NCBI GenBank assembly: GCA_951230915.1
Contig: OX579633.1
Span: 49,800,029 to 49,864,028 of the forward strand
DNA: 64,000 bases
Reading direction: 5' to 3'
Source: Antitrichia curtipendula
Lineage: Eukaryota; Streptophyta; Bryopsida; Hypnales; Leucodontaceae
Below are positions 22,601 through 34,299 of the stretch, in pieces (the first letter of the stretch is position 1; each line of letters starts with the position of its first letter). The notes under the pieces are model-generated. The model had not been told where the DNA came from. It saw only the letters and a program-made list of their open reading frames with translations, and ran no database searches. The translations under genes were made by a program, and so were the position numbers.

Positions 22601-23790
22601 GACCGACTTTGGAAAGATGGAGAATATAGCTTTGGTTCCCAAGAAGCTTGCTAATGGTAATGGTCGGGCACATGGAGCGAGGTAGCGCAAGCGGATATGA
22701 AGTTATGGTAAGACCCTCCTCCGGTCCTCCCTAAAACTTAGCTGGCTGTAATAATCACACTTGCTAAGGTACCCCAACTGCGTGGAAGGCGGACAAGACT
22801 GACTTTGGGAGGTTTTATGACCTTTTTTCTGGGCTTGCCAATGCCATTAATGATTGATTGCCTGCGAGTCAAGGGCGGGTTTTAAAGCCTCCATTCCGTT
22901 ATTGCTTGGGTGTGTTGTTCTCTCTCTCTCTCTCTCTTTCCAATCTCCATGGCGATGGTGGGCAGGTGGGGGGTGCGACCATTTTGTTGTACTGGACGGG
23001 CTGCTGGGCTGGACTGGGCTTCTGACTCCTTTCATCCTGCTGGCAGCCATCTCTATTCATGCACTGTGTGCTGCTGCTTCAGTTGCCTCCCTTCCTGCTG
23101 GTCTTTGAGCATCCCCACCCTTGCACCCTATACCTGGCTGGGGCTCCAAGGGCCGGGCCCCCCACTCTGACATTGGGTGCAGCTTCCTGAGTACCGGGTG
23201 CTCCAAATTTTGAGCAGCTTCCCATGGATGGGGAAGTTTTGGGGAAGTTTTGAGTGGGTCCGGAGTACACCGATTTTTGCATTTTTTTTCTTGGATTTTT
23301 CTTGGATTTTGGTGAGCTATTGTTTCTCAAAATGGCGGGGTGCGTTGAGCATGAGCTTGCTTGGTCACTTTGCTCATTTATGAAGAATTGGAATTGAATG
23401 GCTTCATTCATTGCAATCATTGTGATGGCAACTTTGACCACCTTTTCTTGCCGTTAAAATCAGTTGAGGTTTGAGCCCACATCGGGAGGCCCTACTCACC
23501 GGGTACTCTCTAGTAACAAAGCCCAGTATCATCACTTTCCCATGGAGATTTCACCGCCCCATTGTAGCCATGCTCTTAGAGCATCTCCATTGCTACATGA
23601 CCAAATTGGCACAACCAAAGCAACTTAAGTAAGCTCATTATTTTTAATATGTGAGGCCAGTTGGATTGGTCCCAACACTCATGCCTAGTGTTCTTGTTGG
23701 CCCAACAAGAATTAGATTCAATCAAAGCAAATGCAAAAATTAGATTGAAATTTGATTTGAAGGAGTTTATGCTCATTGTTTTGAATTTCA
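22601..23790. other. mixed-composition spacer
   Basis: A CT repeat lies at 22920-22937. No coding frame, RNA or TE boundary was recognised. GCTCTTAGAGCATCTCCATTG near 23571-23591 resembles plant MITE termini, but no partner end was found. Confidence 0.35.
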
Positions 23791-24086
23791 GACATTAGGA
23801 AAATTCTGAGACCTGCAGAAGGCCGCCAGTTTCTGATTTTCGGCACCCCGGCAGTGCAAGTACAGAATTTTTTTTTTTTTTAATTTAATAGAAAAAAATT
23901 AATTAATTAATTTTTTTATTATTATTAAAAAATTTAGATGCGCTGACGTGGCGCTGACGTGGCACAAGTAGTGCCACATCAGATCAATTTTTTAATATTA
24001 AAAAAATTCTTTAATTGCACCAAAATTGCAAAGGGGGGGTACAAAACTAACGGCCTTGTTGAGGCCTGAAAACTTTTGTAATGGTC
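23791..24086. mobile_element. inverted-repeat element G, copy 2
   Basis: The left end (ACATTAGGAAAATTCTGAGAC, then AGAAGGCCGCCAGTTT) pairs with the complement of the right end (ACCATTACAAAAGTTTTCAG, then CAAGGCCGTTAGTTTT). The core has two CTGACGTGGC units and a hairpin CTGACGTGGCAC-AAGTA-GTGCCACATCAG (23943-23971). It is the same family as 10239-10507. No ORF is present. Confidence 0.7.
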
Positions 24087-24268
24087 ATTGTTTACCACAA
24101 ATTTGGACTCCCACAAAATAAATAGAGTACTAATAGGAGAATGTTTCCCAAATTTCCAGCAGTAAGTCAAACTTAGCAGGCACAACAAGATGGTGTTTAG
24201 ATCTTGATTTTTAAAGGGCTCGGGGTGAATTTGGAAATTAGAGCATCTCCATTAGGAGACTGCAAAAT

Positions 24269-24845
24269 GGGGGGGGGGGGGGGGGGCATTTGGTTCTACT
24301 ACAACAAACCACGTGCGAACAAGTGGTTTCTAATAAACTATAATTTCAACCTAAAATTTTGAGCATTGTTTATTAATGACTATAGGTTTCTATTGCCAAA
24401 ATTTTCAACTCAAATAAAATATGAAATGATTTCTAGAAGAGGTTGAAAATGGGCTAAAATAGCATGTTTTTCAACTCAAATAATTATAGAGAGTACATTT
24501 AGATGACCATTGAATCAATATTCAATTCAAAACAAGCTTTCAATAGAGTTATTTTTCAGAATTTTTTGTTCATTTTTTAGACAATTTTTTCTTATATAAT
24601 ATAGGGGTGTGAAAGTTATTTTTCAGTTCTACAATGTATCTTTTTACTTCAAAAATTTATAACTAATTATTATTAACAAATAAAAATATCAATAATTCAA
24701 AATATAAACTTTCAAAGTAAGAAAATCTATTCATATTTTTATTATTTTTTTAAATTCAAAATTCAAAAAGTAAATAGGGGGTCCAAAGTTTTGTTCGCAT
24801 GTGGTTTCTAATGGACACTCTAAGACACTCTAAGTGAACTCCCCG
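24269..24845 (+). mobile_element. TIR element T, copy 1 (about 575 bp)
   Basis: It runs from a G18 tract to ..AAGTGAACTCCCCG. The interior matches copies at 36901-37442 and 46844-47423 almost base for base in places (CTACTACAACAAACCA, TTTCTAATAAACTATAATTT, GATTTCTAGA). The G run has replaced the outermost TIR. It has no ORF and is non-autonomous. Confidence 0.8.
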
Positions 24846-25104
24846 TGCTGCAAAATCAGGTAGGTTTGAAGCACTTGGTATGTCTTGCAAGCTTGAAGGC
24901 CTCGCCTCTTGACCGGACCCCACTAGCAACTACACAATCTCAAGTTCCAAGACAAAAAAAAATAAGAAACATGATGACGTGGTTTATATCCTTGCCTATA
25001 TCTACTTCAGTTCCTAAACCAAACTAGGAGTTCTTTTCATAGTCTTCAATGAACTTTTTCATTGAAAACAATGCTCCTCGTACACAACGTAACATGTAAC
25101 CTAC
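24846..25104. other. spacer
   Basis: Nothing was recognised. Confidence 0.4.
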
Positions 25105-25256
25105 GGACTTGTTTACCCCCCCAAAATTTTGGGTTGGAGCCCAAAGAAATGGAGTGTTTTGATTGGAAGATAGTTATGGACCCAAAGCAAAGACCCAATC
25201 AAAACACTCCATTTCTTTGGACTCCAATCCAAAGTTTGGGGGTATAACCAGGCCCT
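25105..25256. mobile_element. foldback MITE (about 150 bp)
   Basis: The two arms are near-perfect complements over about 55 bases. Left is CTTGTTTACCCCCCC..GGGTTGGAGCCCAAAGAAAT and then GGAGTGTTTTGATTGG. Right is the complement, CCAATCAAAACACTCC..TCTTTGGACTCCAATCC, ending GGGGGTATAACCAGG. The loop is about 35 bases. The transcript would form a long hairpin, a potential small-RNA source. Confidence 0.85.
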
Positions 25257-26944
25257 AAATGTAGTGCATGTCAAAATTAATGTGCAGGTCCCTGCAACTT
25301 GAAAGTGTGGCGACAAAATTTTGTTGGGCCATGCATTGGTTGAAAACCTCCCTCCCAAGTTCTTCGACCGATGGGATGAAAGAACTCACCCGGGCGTCGC
25401 AAACCTCTTCTTCTTGGGGCAACAATATATATTCCCCGCCCCGCCCCGGTGGAGATGCTCTTAGAATAGCGTATAAATGCCCGGGGGGGGCGAAACCAAA
25501 AGCCAGGCACGCCCTGTACCGTGCCTTTGCCTTCTCACAGGGCAGTGAAACAGTTGGGGTGATGCTCTTACACCTCTTGATACGATCATATTCATGTTGG
25601 AGGACAGCTTTTCTGAGGATTCTTGTTTTTTTATTTTTTTTATATTTATTTTTCTGACATCTGAGAAAACTGCTGGATAGTTGGGCTTCCCCTTTCTTTT
25701 TTGGTTGTCTTGCTCCCAATTCCTTGTCTTGGATGTCATGGTCGGTTGCAAAAGTGGGTGCTTGGTCGCTCCCATGACAGTCGACCTCATGGCAGCTTTG
25801 TACAGGCAAATCATAGGATCAAATAATGGGTGCGTCTGGTTTAATTTTTTCCAGTTGGATGATGAAATTGAAGAAGTGTAGAAGTTAAAAACTGAATCTT
25901 AATCCTGTATTCAGGTATCATACAGCAGGCTTGTGTGTCTTCTGTGTGGTGATTATGAATAAAATTATGTATTAGAGTTAATCATAGAAAGGGAAACCCA
26001 ATTTGAAACCACAAGGGGTGTGAAAGAAAAGTTGAACTATGAATAGTACAAAAGAAATATAACACAAAAATTCTATCAGAACCCGATTTTGGTGCTTCAA
26101 GGAGTTTCATTTCGTGTTTTGAGGTGTTTTTTTAGGGGGGGGGCTATACAAATGAAATGGAATGTCCTATATTTTTCTCAAACTCAAACTCCCGGTCCCT
26201 CATTGCACACTTTAACAATTAACTCTATTGAGGGAATTGACTTTGAAAATGAATGTAAGAAAGAAGACACTTGGGATTTTCATTTTTTGTTGCCTGAACT
26301 GACAGGGACGAATTCTTACAAGGCTCTGGTTTTAGCCATGTGGGATCACCTACATGATCCAGAAGTCATATAAGAAGCTAAGACCTGTCGGACTTAGGCC
26401 ACAATCTGCGTTGATTTGGATCTGGAATATCATTGCCAATTTGACTATTTGAATGCCATAGCTGTACACCACCTGCTGTAAATATTTATTATTAATTTAT
26501 TTTTTTAAATGGGCCACTTTGAATATTCTCTGATATCATCTTGTCTTTCCTTTGTTGAAAACTCTTTTTGGAAAAATTAAATTGTTTCCCAATAATGCCA
26601 GTGCCTAACTGGTATTGTAAAATTTAAATTTTTGAATTCATGAACTTGATGGTTAGCTACGGTATTTGGGTGCAAGTCACAAGCAATGACCAGGACAAAA
26701 AATGGTGGCAAGTTCAAAGTTTGCTGGTGGAATTGGGAAAAAATATATATATTTGCATTTTGAAAACAAGGGATTTGAAACGGGAAGTCAACCAGTGCCC
26801 AAAAAAATTGGAGGATATTTTAACCACCTCCTTTTGACACTTGGTGGATGTTAATAATTAGTGGAAGATACTCGGGTGGGGCAATATACCTAGATGAGGT
26901 AGACAAGATACCAATTTGGGAAGGTGAATATTGATATAGGAGGG
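25257..26944. other. spacer, no gene seen
   Basis: A 184-codon minus-strand frame (25255-25809) overlaps a plus-strand frame and has no family resemblance or splice support. Short G/C runs lie at 25439-25447 and 25482-25490. The rest is AT-rich. Confidence 0.4.
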
Positions 26945-27357
26945 TAAGGTAACATGCTCATAAAGCAACCATTTAAGGGCTGGTCCACCTTTTTCACACA
27001 CTTCCATGGACAGAAATAATTTTAGATCCTTTTTCAGGGAAAGAAAAATAGATGTATAACCTAGTACAAGTGGTTTTGTATTTTTCCATGCATTTTTGAG
27101 TTACTTATAAATTTTCAGAGATTCGGGACATAAGCACCTATTTGTGACCATAGGTCTTCCAAAATCCGTCCACTTGCAACTTGTAAAGAGATGTGCGGAA
27201 TCAAAGACAATGATTGGCTCTTGCAATAAAATAATAGATTTTCCTCTATGCATTCAATTGCTAAAGTGATCCATTTAAGGATCATCCCATCTCCATTCTC
27301 CACCTAAAAATAGGGGTGGTTTGAAGAAGATGGATGCTTTTAGAGCATTTTACCTTA
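26945..27357. mobile_element. TIR element P, copy 1 (413 bp)
   Basis: The left end is TAAGGTAACATGCTCATAAA. The right end is the complement of TAAGGTAAAATGCTCTAAAA. The interior is shared in inverted orientation with 45734-46106, including CACCTATTTGTGACCA, AAAGACAATGATTGGCTCTT and ATGGATGCTTTTAGAGC. No ORF is present. Confidence 0.8.
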
Positions 27358-28227
27358 GAAGGCCTAGTTGTTGGAGCTACGGATTGACAAGAACAATGGC
27401 TTTGCAATAGTCATCAACCCAATGCATTACCCTAAATTGCTTGATTCACACAAAAGTGACAACCATGAAGAACAAAACATTCAGGAATGGCCTTGCTTAT
27501 AAACAAAGGAAGAGGAAATTTTGAAAAAAAGAAGAAGCAAAGTTTCATCAATAAAAAATTGTGAAGAACAAGAAGGCTACTTTAGAGTTTCAAACACATA
27601 CCCTTTACATCCATTGACTAAATTGAGTATGTGAATTTAAACTATAAATTAATACAAAGAGAAATCTCACCTAATGCAAAAAACACCTTCACCTTCACAT
27701 AAACATTAAAGGGCCAAAAAGAAAGTTGTGAAATTCAAATAGCACCATACATAGTCAAATGAAAGGCTCCAATCTTTATATAAATTAGAACAAAACATCA
27801 AGAAATGAATTAGCTTAGCAAGTGCGGAAGAAGAAATTTCAAGAAAAGAAGCAAAGTTTAAACTATCAAAAACTATGAGGAGCAAAGAAGAGACATAGGA
27901 ACTTCAATATGCAGATCCTTGACATTCATTGTGAATCCCAAACTATATTGAATACATTGTGAAATATCACCAAATGTAGGGAGGACTCTAATCTTAAATC
28001 AAAGATTCAATATTCATCAATACTTTTAGTGTTAAATTGGCTTTTTAGCTAGTGTCAATGTGAGTTTGAAGGAAATTGGCAAGTGAGAAATTCATATTGC
28101 AAAAAATTAACTAGTAGATTTGCAATTGAGAGGATGCAACCAATGCCTATTGAAGAAAAATGGTCTATTTTTATGAAAGGAAAAAAAATCAATTGGAAAA
28201 GTTTCAAAATGTTTCCAAACTATGGTC
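27358..28227. other. AT-rich spacer with diffuse internal similarity
   Basis: The segment 27470-27680 (AACAAAACATTCAGGAATGG, then an AAAGTTT.ATCA motif) resembles 27790-27990 loosely, suggesting an old duplication of about 310 bp. No gene was seen. Confidence 0.4.
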
Positions 28228-29151
28228 TTAACCCCTAAAATCCCGAGGCCTTTTCTCCATCAAAACACACTCAAAACTGCCACTTCTATTGCAAAGAGCA
28301 AAAAATTATAAAAAATTGTTTTTATTTTGCATATCTAACCGTAGGATCTTATACTAGACTAGTATGAGAATGTGTGCAAGAAAATTCAGAAACTTTGAAC
28401 AAATAGATTGCAAGATATTTGCATTCAAAGTGAAGAAAACAAGTTTTTTTGCACCTTGCTTGATTAGATTTTTGGGCTTTGAACCTATTTAACTTAAATT
28501 TTTTGTATTGTTGATTTTGATTTTCTAAGTTTATAGATTGAATACTTCAGTTGAGAATCTAGGAAAAGAAATTCAAGAAAAAAACATTAAATTTTTACTC
28601 ATTAAAAAATTGTTAAGTAGAAGTAGGTTCAAGCTTGAAGGAACAACTAAATCGTTAATAGCTCTAAGACAAAATTGAAATACCATAATCCCAACGGTGA
28701 GATTGTTCTAGAAAGCAAATTCAACCTTGTCTAAAAAACAATTCTGAAAATTGTAAAAATTGCATTAAAAAATGAACCCTAAAAGTTATTTTTTCAAGAA
28801 GATGCTTAGATTGCCCGAAAAACTAAGATTGTCCATAACTTTTTCATTATTAGTCCAAATAGAATGAATCAAAGCTTCAAATGTAGACAAAAAGACATAG
28901 ATTTTGAAAAAAATATTTAAGAAATTTATTTTGACTTTCTGTGATTTTTTTGTGCTGCCCGCCAAACTCTATTTTTGGCATAACTTTTTTTCTCGGGCAC
29001 CAATTGAAATAAAAATTATATATCCACAAAGCTCTCGCAAAACTGCACAACCTCAAAAAATCCCAAAAAAATTCTCTACAAATTGAGGTCACAGGAACCT
29101 ACCCGAACCCAAATTGTCCCCCAAGGGGACAAACGGGGTTTTAGGGGTTAA
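28228..29151 (-). mobile_element. TTAA-CCCCTAAA element, copy 2 (924 bp, inverted)
   Basis: It is bounded by TTAACCCCTAAAATCCCGAG and CGGGGTTTTAGGGGTTAA. Compared with 14957-15880 it is inverted and happens to have the same length. It carries the complement of the GGTAGTTTTGAGTGT core (CTCAAAACTGCCACTTCTAT) and GATTGCAAGATATTTGCATT. It is closest to the copy ending at 33749. Confidence 0.75.
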
Positions 29152-30210
29152 TTCAACCACAATTTAACTAGACTTGAAATTTGAGACATTGTGTACTTTG
29201 GGGATGGATAGACTTATGGTTCCTAATTCAGCCATGTAACATGACAAATATACAAGTATTGATGGCACTTAGTCATGAGGCTATCTTTTAAAGTATTTTC
29301 AAAAGCTTTAGTTATTAAAAGTATGGTGACTTTTTGAAATAGAATACTAAATGATGAGATATATCAATTTAGAAAACAAAAATTTAACACATAGAATTTT
29401 GCATGAATTTCATTTGCACATTTTGACTTTAATTGCAATACTTTGTTCATTGGAAAAAATTATTGGGCACGGTCCTACAGTGTAACAAAACTAACAAAAT
29501 TGAGTACAAATTTGAAATGTTTTCATTGAAACAACTATACCATGAGCATCAGTGGACAAAATCTAAAAGTGGATATATGAAAGTTGTAGTGCACAACATA
29601 CTACATATTACCATGGAAGTTTGTAGAAAAAATTAGTTGTGATATGAAAGAAAATTAAATTAAAAATTAGCCATGTCTAAAACTTAGTTTTGCTCACCGT
29701 GTTTGGGAATTACTTGATCTTTTGCCAATTTTTTTCTATAACTTAAAAAAACAACTTTCTGTGCCTTAGCATGTTGATATACATCATTTCAGATTAATTT
29801 ACACAAAAATTGAAGAAAATTGACATTTATAGAATTTAAAATATCAACAATTTGACAAACATGCAAATGATGTGGGTTTTTAGAATATTTGAATTATTTT
29901 TTGGAATTGAGAGCATGTGATAGCATTAGCCATTCTAGAAATTGTATAACATAGATCATTGTTAAATCTTAATGCCCTAGCTTTTGAAATATTTGTTGAA
30001 ATAGACAATGTGTTTAATTTATATTTTACCGACATATAATGCATTTCTAGGTTCAATTTTTTTTCTGAATATTAGAGGCCATGATGCACATAATTGATCA
30101 AGAGAATCCAAAAAAATTAAATTATCATGGTCCATTTTGGCAAAAAATTGAAAATTTTATGAAAGTCAATGTAAACTATGGCAATTTTCATTTTTTAAAA
30201 AAATCCTGCA
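29152..30210. other. AT-rich spacer
   Basis: No gene, repeat boundary or RNA was recognised. Confidence 0.4.
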
Positions 30211-30323
30211 TAAACAAGGAGAGACTTGACAAATTTAAGAATCTTGTATAAATATATAAAGCCTTTAAGAATCTTGCACAGATAGGGAGACACTTGATAG
30301 ATTTAAGAATCTTGTACACACAT
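30211..30323. repeat. tandem array of TTTAAGAATCTTG units, left part
   Basis: TTTAAGAATCTTG occurs at intervals of roughly 40 to 45 bases, separated by GGGAGACACTTGATAGA-like sequence. The array resumes at 31151 after the inserted element at 30324-31150. Confidence 0.85.
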
Positions 30324-31150
30324 GGGTAGTTGCAAAAACACTTCATGGTTCTTGGCCAAAAATGCATTTTTGGGGCATAGGATTGGCAGTACTATCAATA
30401 ATACAAGTATTGCGCCGACGCGTTGCACCGGAAATCTCCATTGTCAGTTTCAAATTCTAGTCGAGCTGCGATTTCAACAAGTGGCGGGTACAATAGTAAG
30501 CGAATTAAAGCGGGGTGGTGTACAAAGATGTGGTCCCGTTGCGGAGTACTTAGTAGTACTGAGTAGTATTGTAGACTATTGCGGGGTACTACCGAAGGCA
30601 CTATTGTCCAAAAATGCCAAAAAATAGCAATAAAAGGGTCTATGTCCCTTTTCATTTTTAAAAAATGGAAAAAAAATTCAGAAACCCCCCCCCCCCCCCC
30701 CAAAGCATTTTTATTGTCAACAAAAGCCTCTCATTGCACCAAAAATTTCCTTAGGAATTTTTTTTCCCTTTCTAGGACTTATGCGCAAAGGATGGTCACA
30801 TTGAGCCCCTGTGAGCAACTCTATTATTCTTTTTTTTCACAAAATCTCCTTGTCAATCCTTGTAAGGACCTTAAACCTCCCACATGTCCAATTTGTGGCT
30901 TCCAATTTGCATTTTTGGGTTGAAAATAGGACCAAAATGCCCAAGGTAGACATCTAATCGGGGGCAGCTTAAAAATAGAAAACTAATTTTTTTTAAATTA
31001 CAAAAATTACAAAATGTTTGAAACTTTTGTAACTACCTTCAATCCAAATTTCACGCCAAGTGGACAAAGTATGCAAAAGTTATGAGCCAAAAAGTACACG
31101 TCCAAGGGCAAGGGGACAAAGAATAGAACAAGTGTTTCGTGCAACTATCC
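30324..31150. mobile_element. TIR element inserted in a tandem array, TSD ACAT (827 bp)
   Basis: The left end GGGTAGTTGCAAAAACACTT and the complement of the right end, GGATAGTTGCACGAAACACT, form a TIR of about 20 bp. ACAT precedes (30320-30323) and follows (31151-31154) the element. Removing it restores an array unit reading GTACACACATAGAGAACC, like its neighbours. The interior contains a C16 run (about 30687) and no convincing ORF. A 4-bp TSD with GG..CC ends does not point clearly to one superfamily. Confidence 0.8.
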
Positions 31151-31412
31151 ACATAGAGAACCTGGACATCTTTAAGAATCTTGCACAAATAGGGAGGGAC
31201 TTGATAGATTTAAGAATCTTATACAAACATAGAGAAATTGGACATCTTTAAGAATCTTGCACAAATAGGAAGGGACTTGATAGATTTAAGAATCTTATAC
31301 AAACATAGAGAAACTGGACATATTTAAGAATCTTGCACAAATAATGAGGGAGAGACTTGCATTGACAAATTTAAGAATCTTGTGCAAATATAGAGAGGCT
31401 TGACAAATTTTG
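31151..31412. repeat. tandem array of TTTAAGAATCTTG units, right part
   Basis: About three units of roughly 80 bp are present, each with ATAGAGAA.CTGGACAT, TTTAAGAATCTTGCACAAAT and AGGGACTTGATAGATTTAAG. It continues the array cut by the element at 30324-31150. Confidence 0.85.
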
Positions 31413-33027
31413 TAGGCAAATTTTTTCTTGAAAGTCATGTATATTACCAAAAACTTTCTAAAGTTTGCCAAAAGTGTCCTAATAGTGGACCAGACCTCCT
31501 AATAGTAGGTTCTTCCTCCTCTAAATCATGGAAACCTCAATACTAGAACTATATCAATCATTAAACAAAAAAAGTGAGACTATTAAAAAAATGATGATGT
31601 AGATGGAATAATTACATAATTATATTAATAATGATGATAAGAAATGGTACACAAATACCAAAACTTTGGGATGAACTTAAGTAGATGTAAATTGATATAT
31701 TTTGATATATTGATCTAGAATATCCCACTTTTTTTATATTATATTATAAAATTTATTACAAAATTGAAAAAAATTGAATCAAAATCATATTATTTTTACA
31801 TTTGAGGACAATAAATAATATCAAGACATTTGTTTTCAAATATGAAAAGTGTACATTTTTTCAACTTTTTACCCTTCAAAGATCAACTCTATAGTCTATT
31901 GTGATATAATCAAACATCAATTCTAAGTTTAACCCTTGAAAAGCCCTTGGGTCCCTCTATATGACTCGTATTTAGCCTTATAACTCTTCAATTGTGGTTT
32001 ATCATGCGAATTGTGATACATTATTATTTACATGCTACCATGATCATTAATTTACTTTGTACTAAACAATATTTGGTCAATGTCTTTCTAGTCAAATACC
32101 ATTGTATTCGTAATATATTATATAGTTGCAAAGGGCTTTCAATCCCTTTTAGAATTAATTCATTCTTTTAGCAAAGGATGAGATTTTGTATATAGAACTT
32201 TAGGGGATGAAAAAGACTCAACAAACAAGGGTGCCAATCCATAAAAGCCCTTTGTCAAGGGTCTATCCCAACATAATGGCTGAATTAGCTCATCCATATG
32301 TTGAATAGGACCTCCTCTATATTTTCTTCTCTACAAATGAATGGAAAAATAATTTCTATTAATTTGGTGGTAAATTTGCCTTATGAGTGTCCACTAATTG
32401 TACAAGATTAAATCTCAAGATGTTTGTATGTATAATTATGAGTTTATATTTTACTCTCTTACTACATCTAATGTTTTTTTCTCAATGTAAAAATAATTTC
32501 ATTATTATTGTTATATTTTTGTAGAAAAAAATGAAAATAAATTGGAAATAATAACATAAAGAATTGATTTTTTGAAATTTATTTTAATGTACAAGTAGGC
32601 ATGCATAATTGTATAAAAGATTTCTAAGTAAGTCTTTTATTTTTTTATAAAAGCAATCTTAGTTGTCATTTTCAAATCAAATTATTGATATCAAGTTAGT
32701 ATTAGCATTTATATGATTTATATGTGAAATTATGATATCTTGATATCTACACAAAAAAAAATTATATGATATATTTTTACATTTCTAGGTGTTCTTTGGA
32801 CACTGAAATAAAAAAACTTATAACTTTTGCAATACCTATCAAAATGATTTGAAACAAAACTTCACATATAGAGTATGATAGTTAGGAGTTTTTCCAAAAA
32901 TTTCATGCAAAAATTATTAAGTGTTAACCGATCCAACTCAAATTCTCAAAAAAACAAAGTGCATTTCTTATGCCTTTAGAAGTTGAAGTGCTAGTCAAGG
33001 GGGGGGGGGGGGGGGGGCGGGGGGGGG
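31413..33027. other. AT-rich spacer ending in a G run
   Basis: No gene was seen. The segment ends in a G tract (33000-33027) that abuts the assembly gap. Confidence 0.4.
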
Positions 33028-33227
33028 NNNNNNNNNNNNNNNNNNNNNNNNNNNNNNNNNNNNNNNNNNNNNNNNNNNNNNNNNNNNNNNNNNNNNNNNN
33101 NNNNNNNNNNNNNNNNNNNNNNNNNNNNNNNNNNNNNNNNNNNNNNNNNNNNNNNNNNNNNNNNNNNNNNNNNNNNNNNNNNNNNNNNNNNNNNNNNNNN
33201 NNNNNNNNNNNNNNNNNNNNNNNNNNN
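33028..33227. other. assembly gap of 200 N
   Basis: Exactly 200 N follow a G tract. The round number suggests a nominal gap size, so the true distance is unknown. Confidence 0.95.
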
Positions 33228-33299
33228 ATTCATCATAATCTACTTAAAACATTTTGTTAAGCTAGAAAAACACATAAGCTTTTTGGGAATATAATTTTT

Positions 33300-33749
33300 A
33301 TTTCAGTCAGTGCATGGAAGCAAAAGTTATTGCACAAAAAGTCAGAAATGGAGGTTGGTGGGTAGCCCCCCCCAAATCACAAAAAGTCAAAACAATAATA
33401 ATAATAATTTTCTTTAACACATTATATTTTTGCCTACATGTAAAACTTTGAATCATTCTATTTGGACAAGTGATGAGAAAGTTATGGACGATCTTGTTTT
33501 TTAGGCAATCTAAGGATGTTCTTGAAAAAAAAATTCTTGTCCAGCTTTGAATGCTAATATCTTCCAATCCGTACGGTCAAATTTGATGAAAATTTTACCA
33601 CATGATTTTAAACAAGTGAAGTATAAGATCCCACAACTAGATTCTAAAAGAAAAATGTTTTTTTTTCTGCTTTCTTGGGTGAATGCAACATAAATGGTAG
33701 TTTTGAGTGTTTTTTGACAGAAAAATGGCCTTGGGACTTTAGGGGTTAA
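33300..33749 (+). mobile_element. TTAA-CCCCTAAA element, copy 3, left part lost at the gap
   Basis: The right end reads GGGACTTTAGGGGTTAA. The interior matches copy 2: AAATCACAAAAAGTCAAAAC, TAAAACTTTGAATCATTC, GAATGCTAATATCTTCCAAT and GGTAGTTTTGAGTG. The left end is not found and may fall in the N gap or have been deleted. Confidence 0.65.
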
Positions 33750-34299
33750 AAGAAAGGCCTCATATAGGAGGCAATTCATTCCTAATTAGCCTCCCATTCT
33801 AAAAATGCAGGCTATTCTCTTTCCATGCATGAAGTAATGAACAATGATTAATTATGGTACAATTCCTAGCACAATTGTGGTGCATTATGATTTGCTACAA
33901 GACTCTTAATATTGCAATTAGCCCTTGTTGGATTTTGCAACCAGCTCGTGGTCAAAAATAGGAAGGTCTATAAACTCAGTATGATTCAAACAAAATCTTT
34001 AGCTAAAAAATTCATATTAATCAAGTTTTGAGAAACAAAAATCTGAAAAACCATAGGAATCTTCCGAATTTTATTTTTTTGCACACACAAAAATTTCCCC
34101 ACTACAGAAACCTGCCCTGCAGATACATGGAACTGCTGAAGTGGTCAGAAATGGTTTGCCTCCCTTTAACCAGTAACCTCCAAAAACAAAAACAAAAAAC
34201 GTTTCATTTGTGTCAAAAACAAACAAACAAACATAAACACTGCCCTACGAACTGTGAACTTGTGAAGTATACTGAAGCCGTGCCTGAAACTTGTGAACT
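33750..34299. other. AT-rich spacer
   Basis: Nothing was recognised. Confidence 0.4.

Noticed and set aside
25255..25809. 184-codon minus-strand frame
   Set aside because: There is no family resemblance, plus-strand frames overlap it, and neither splice sites nor composition support coding.
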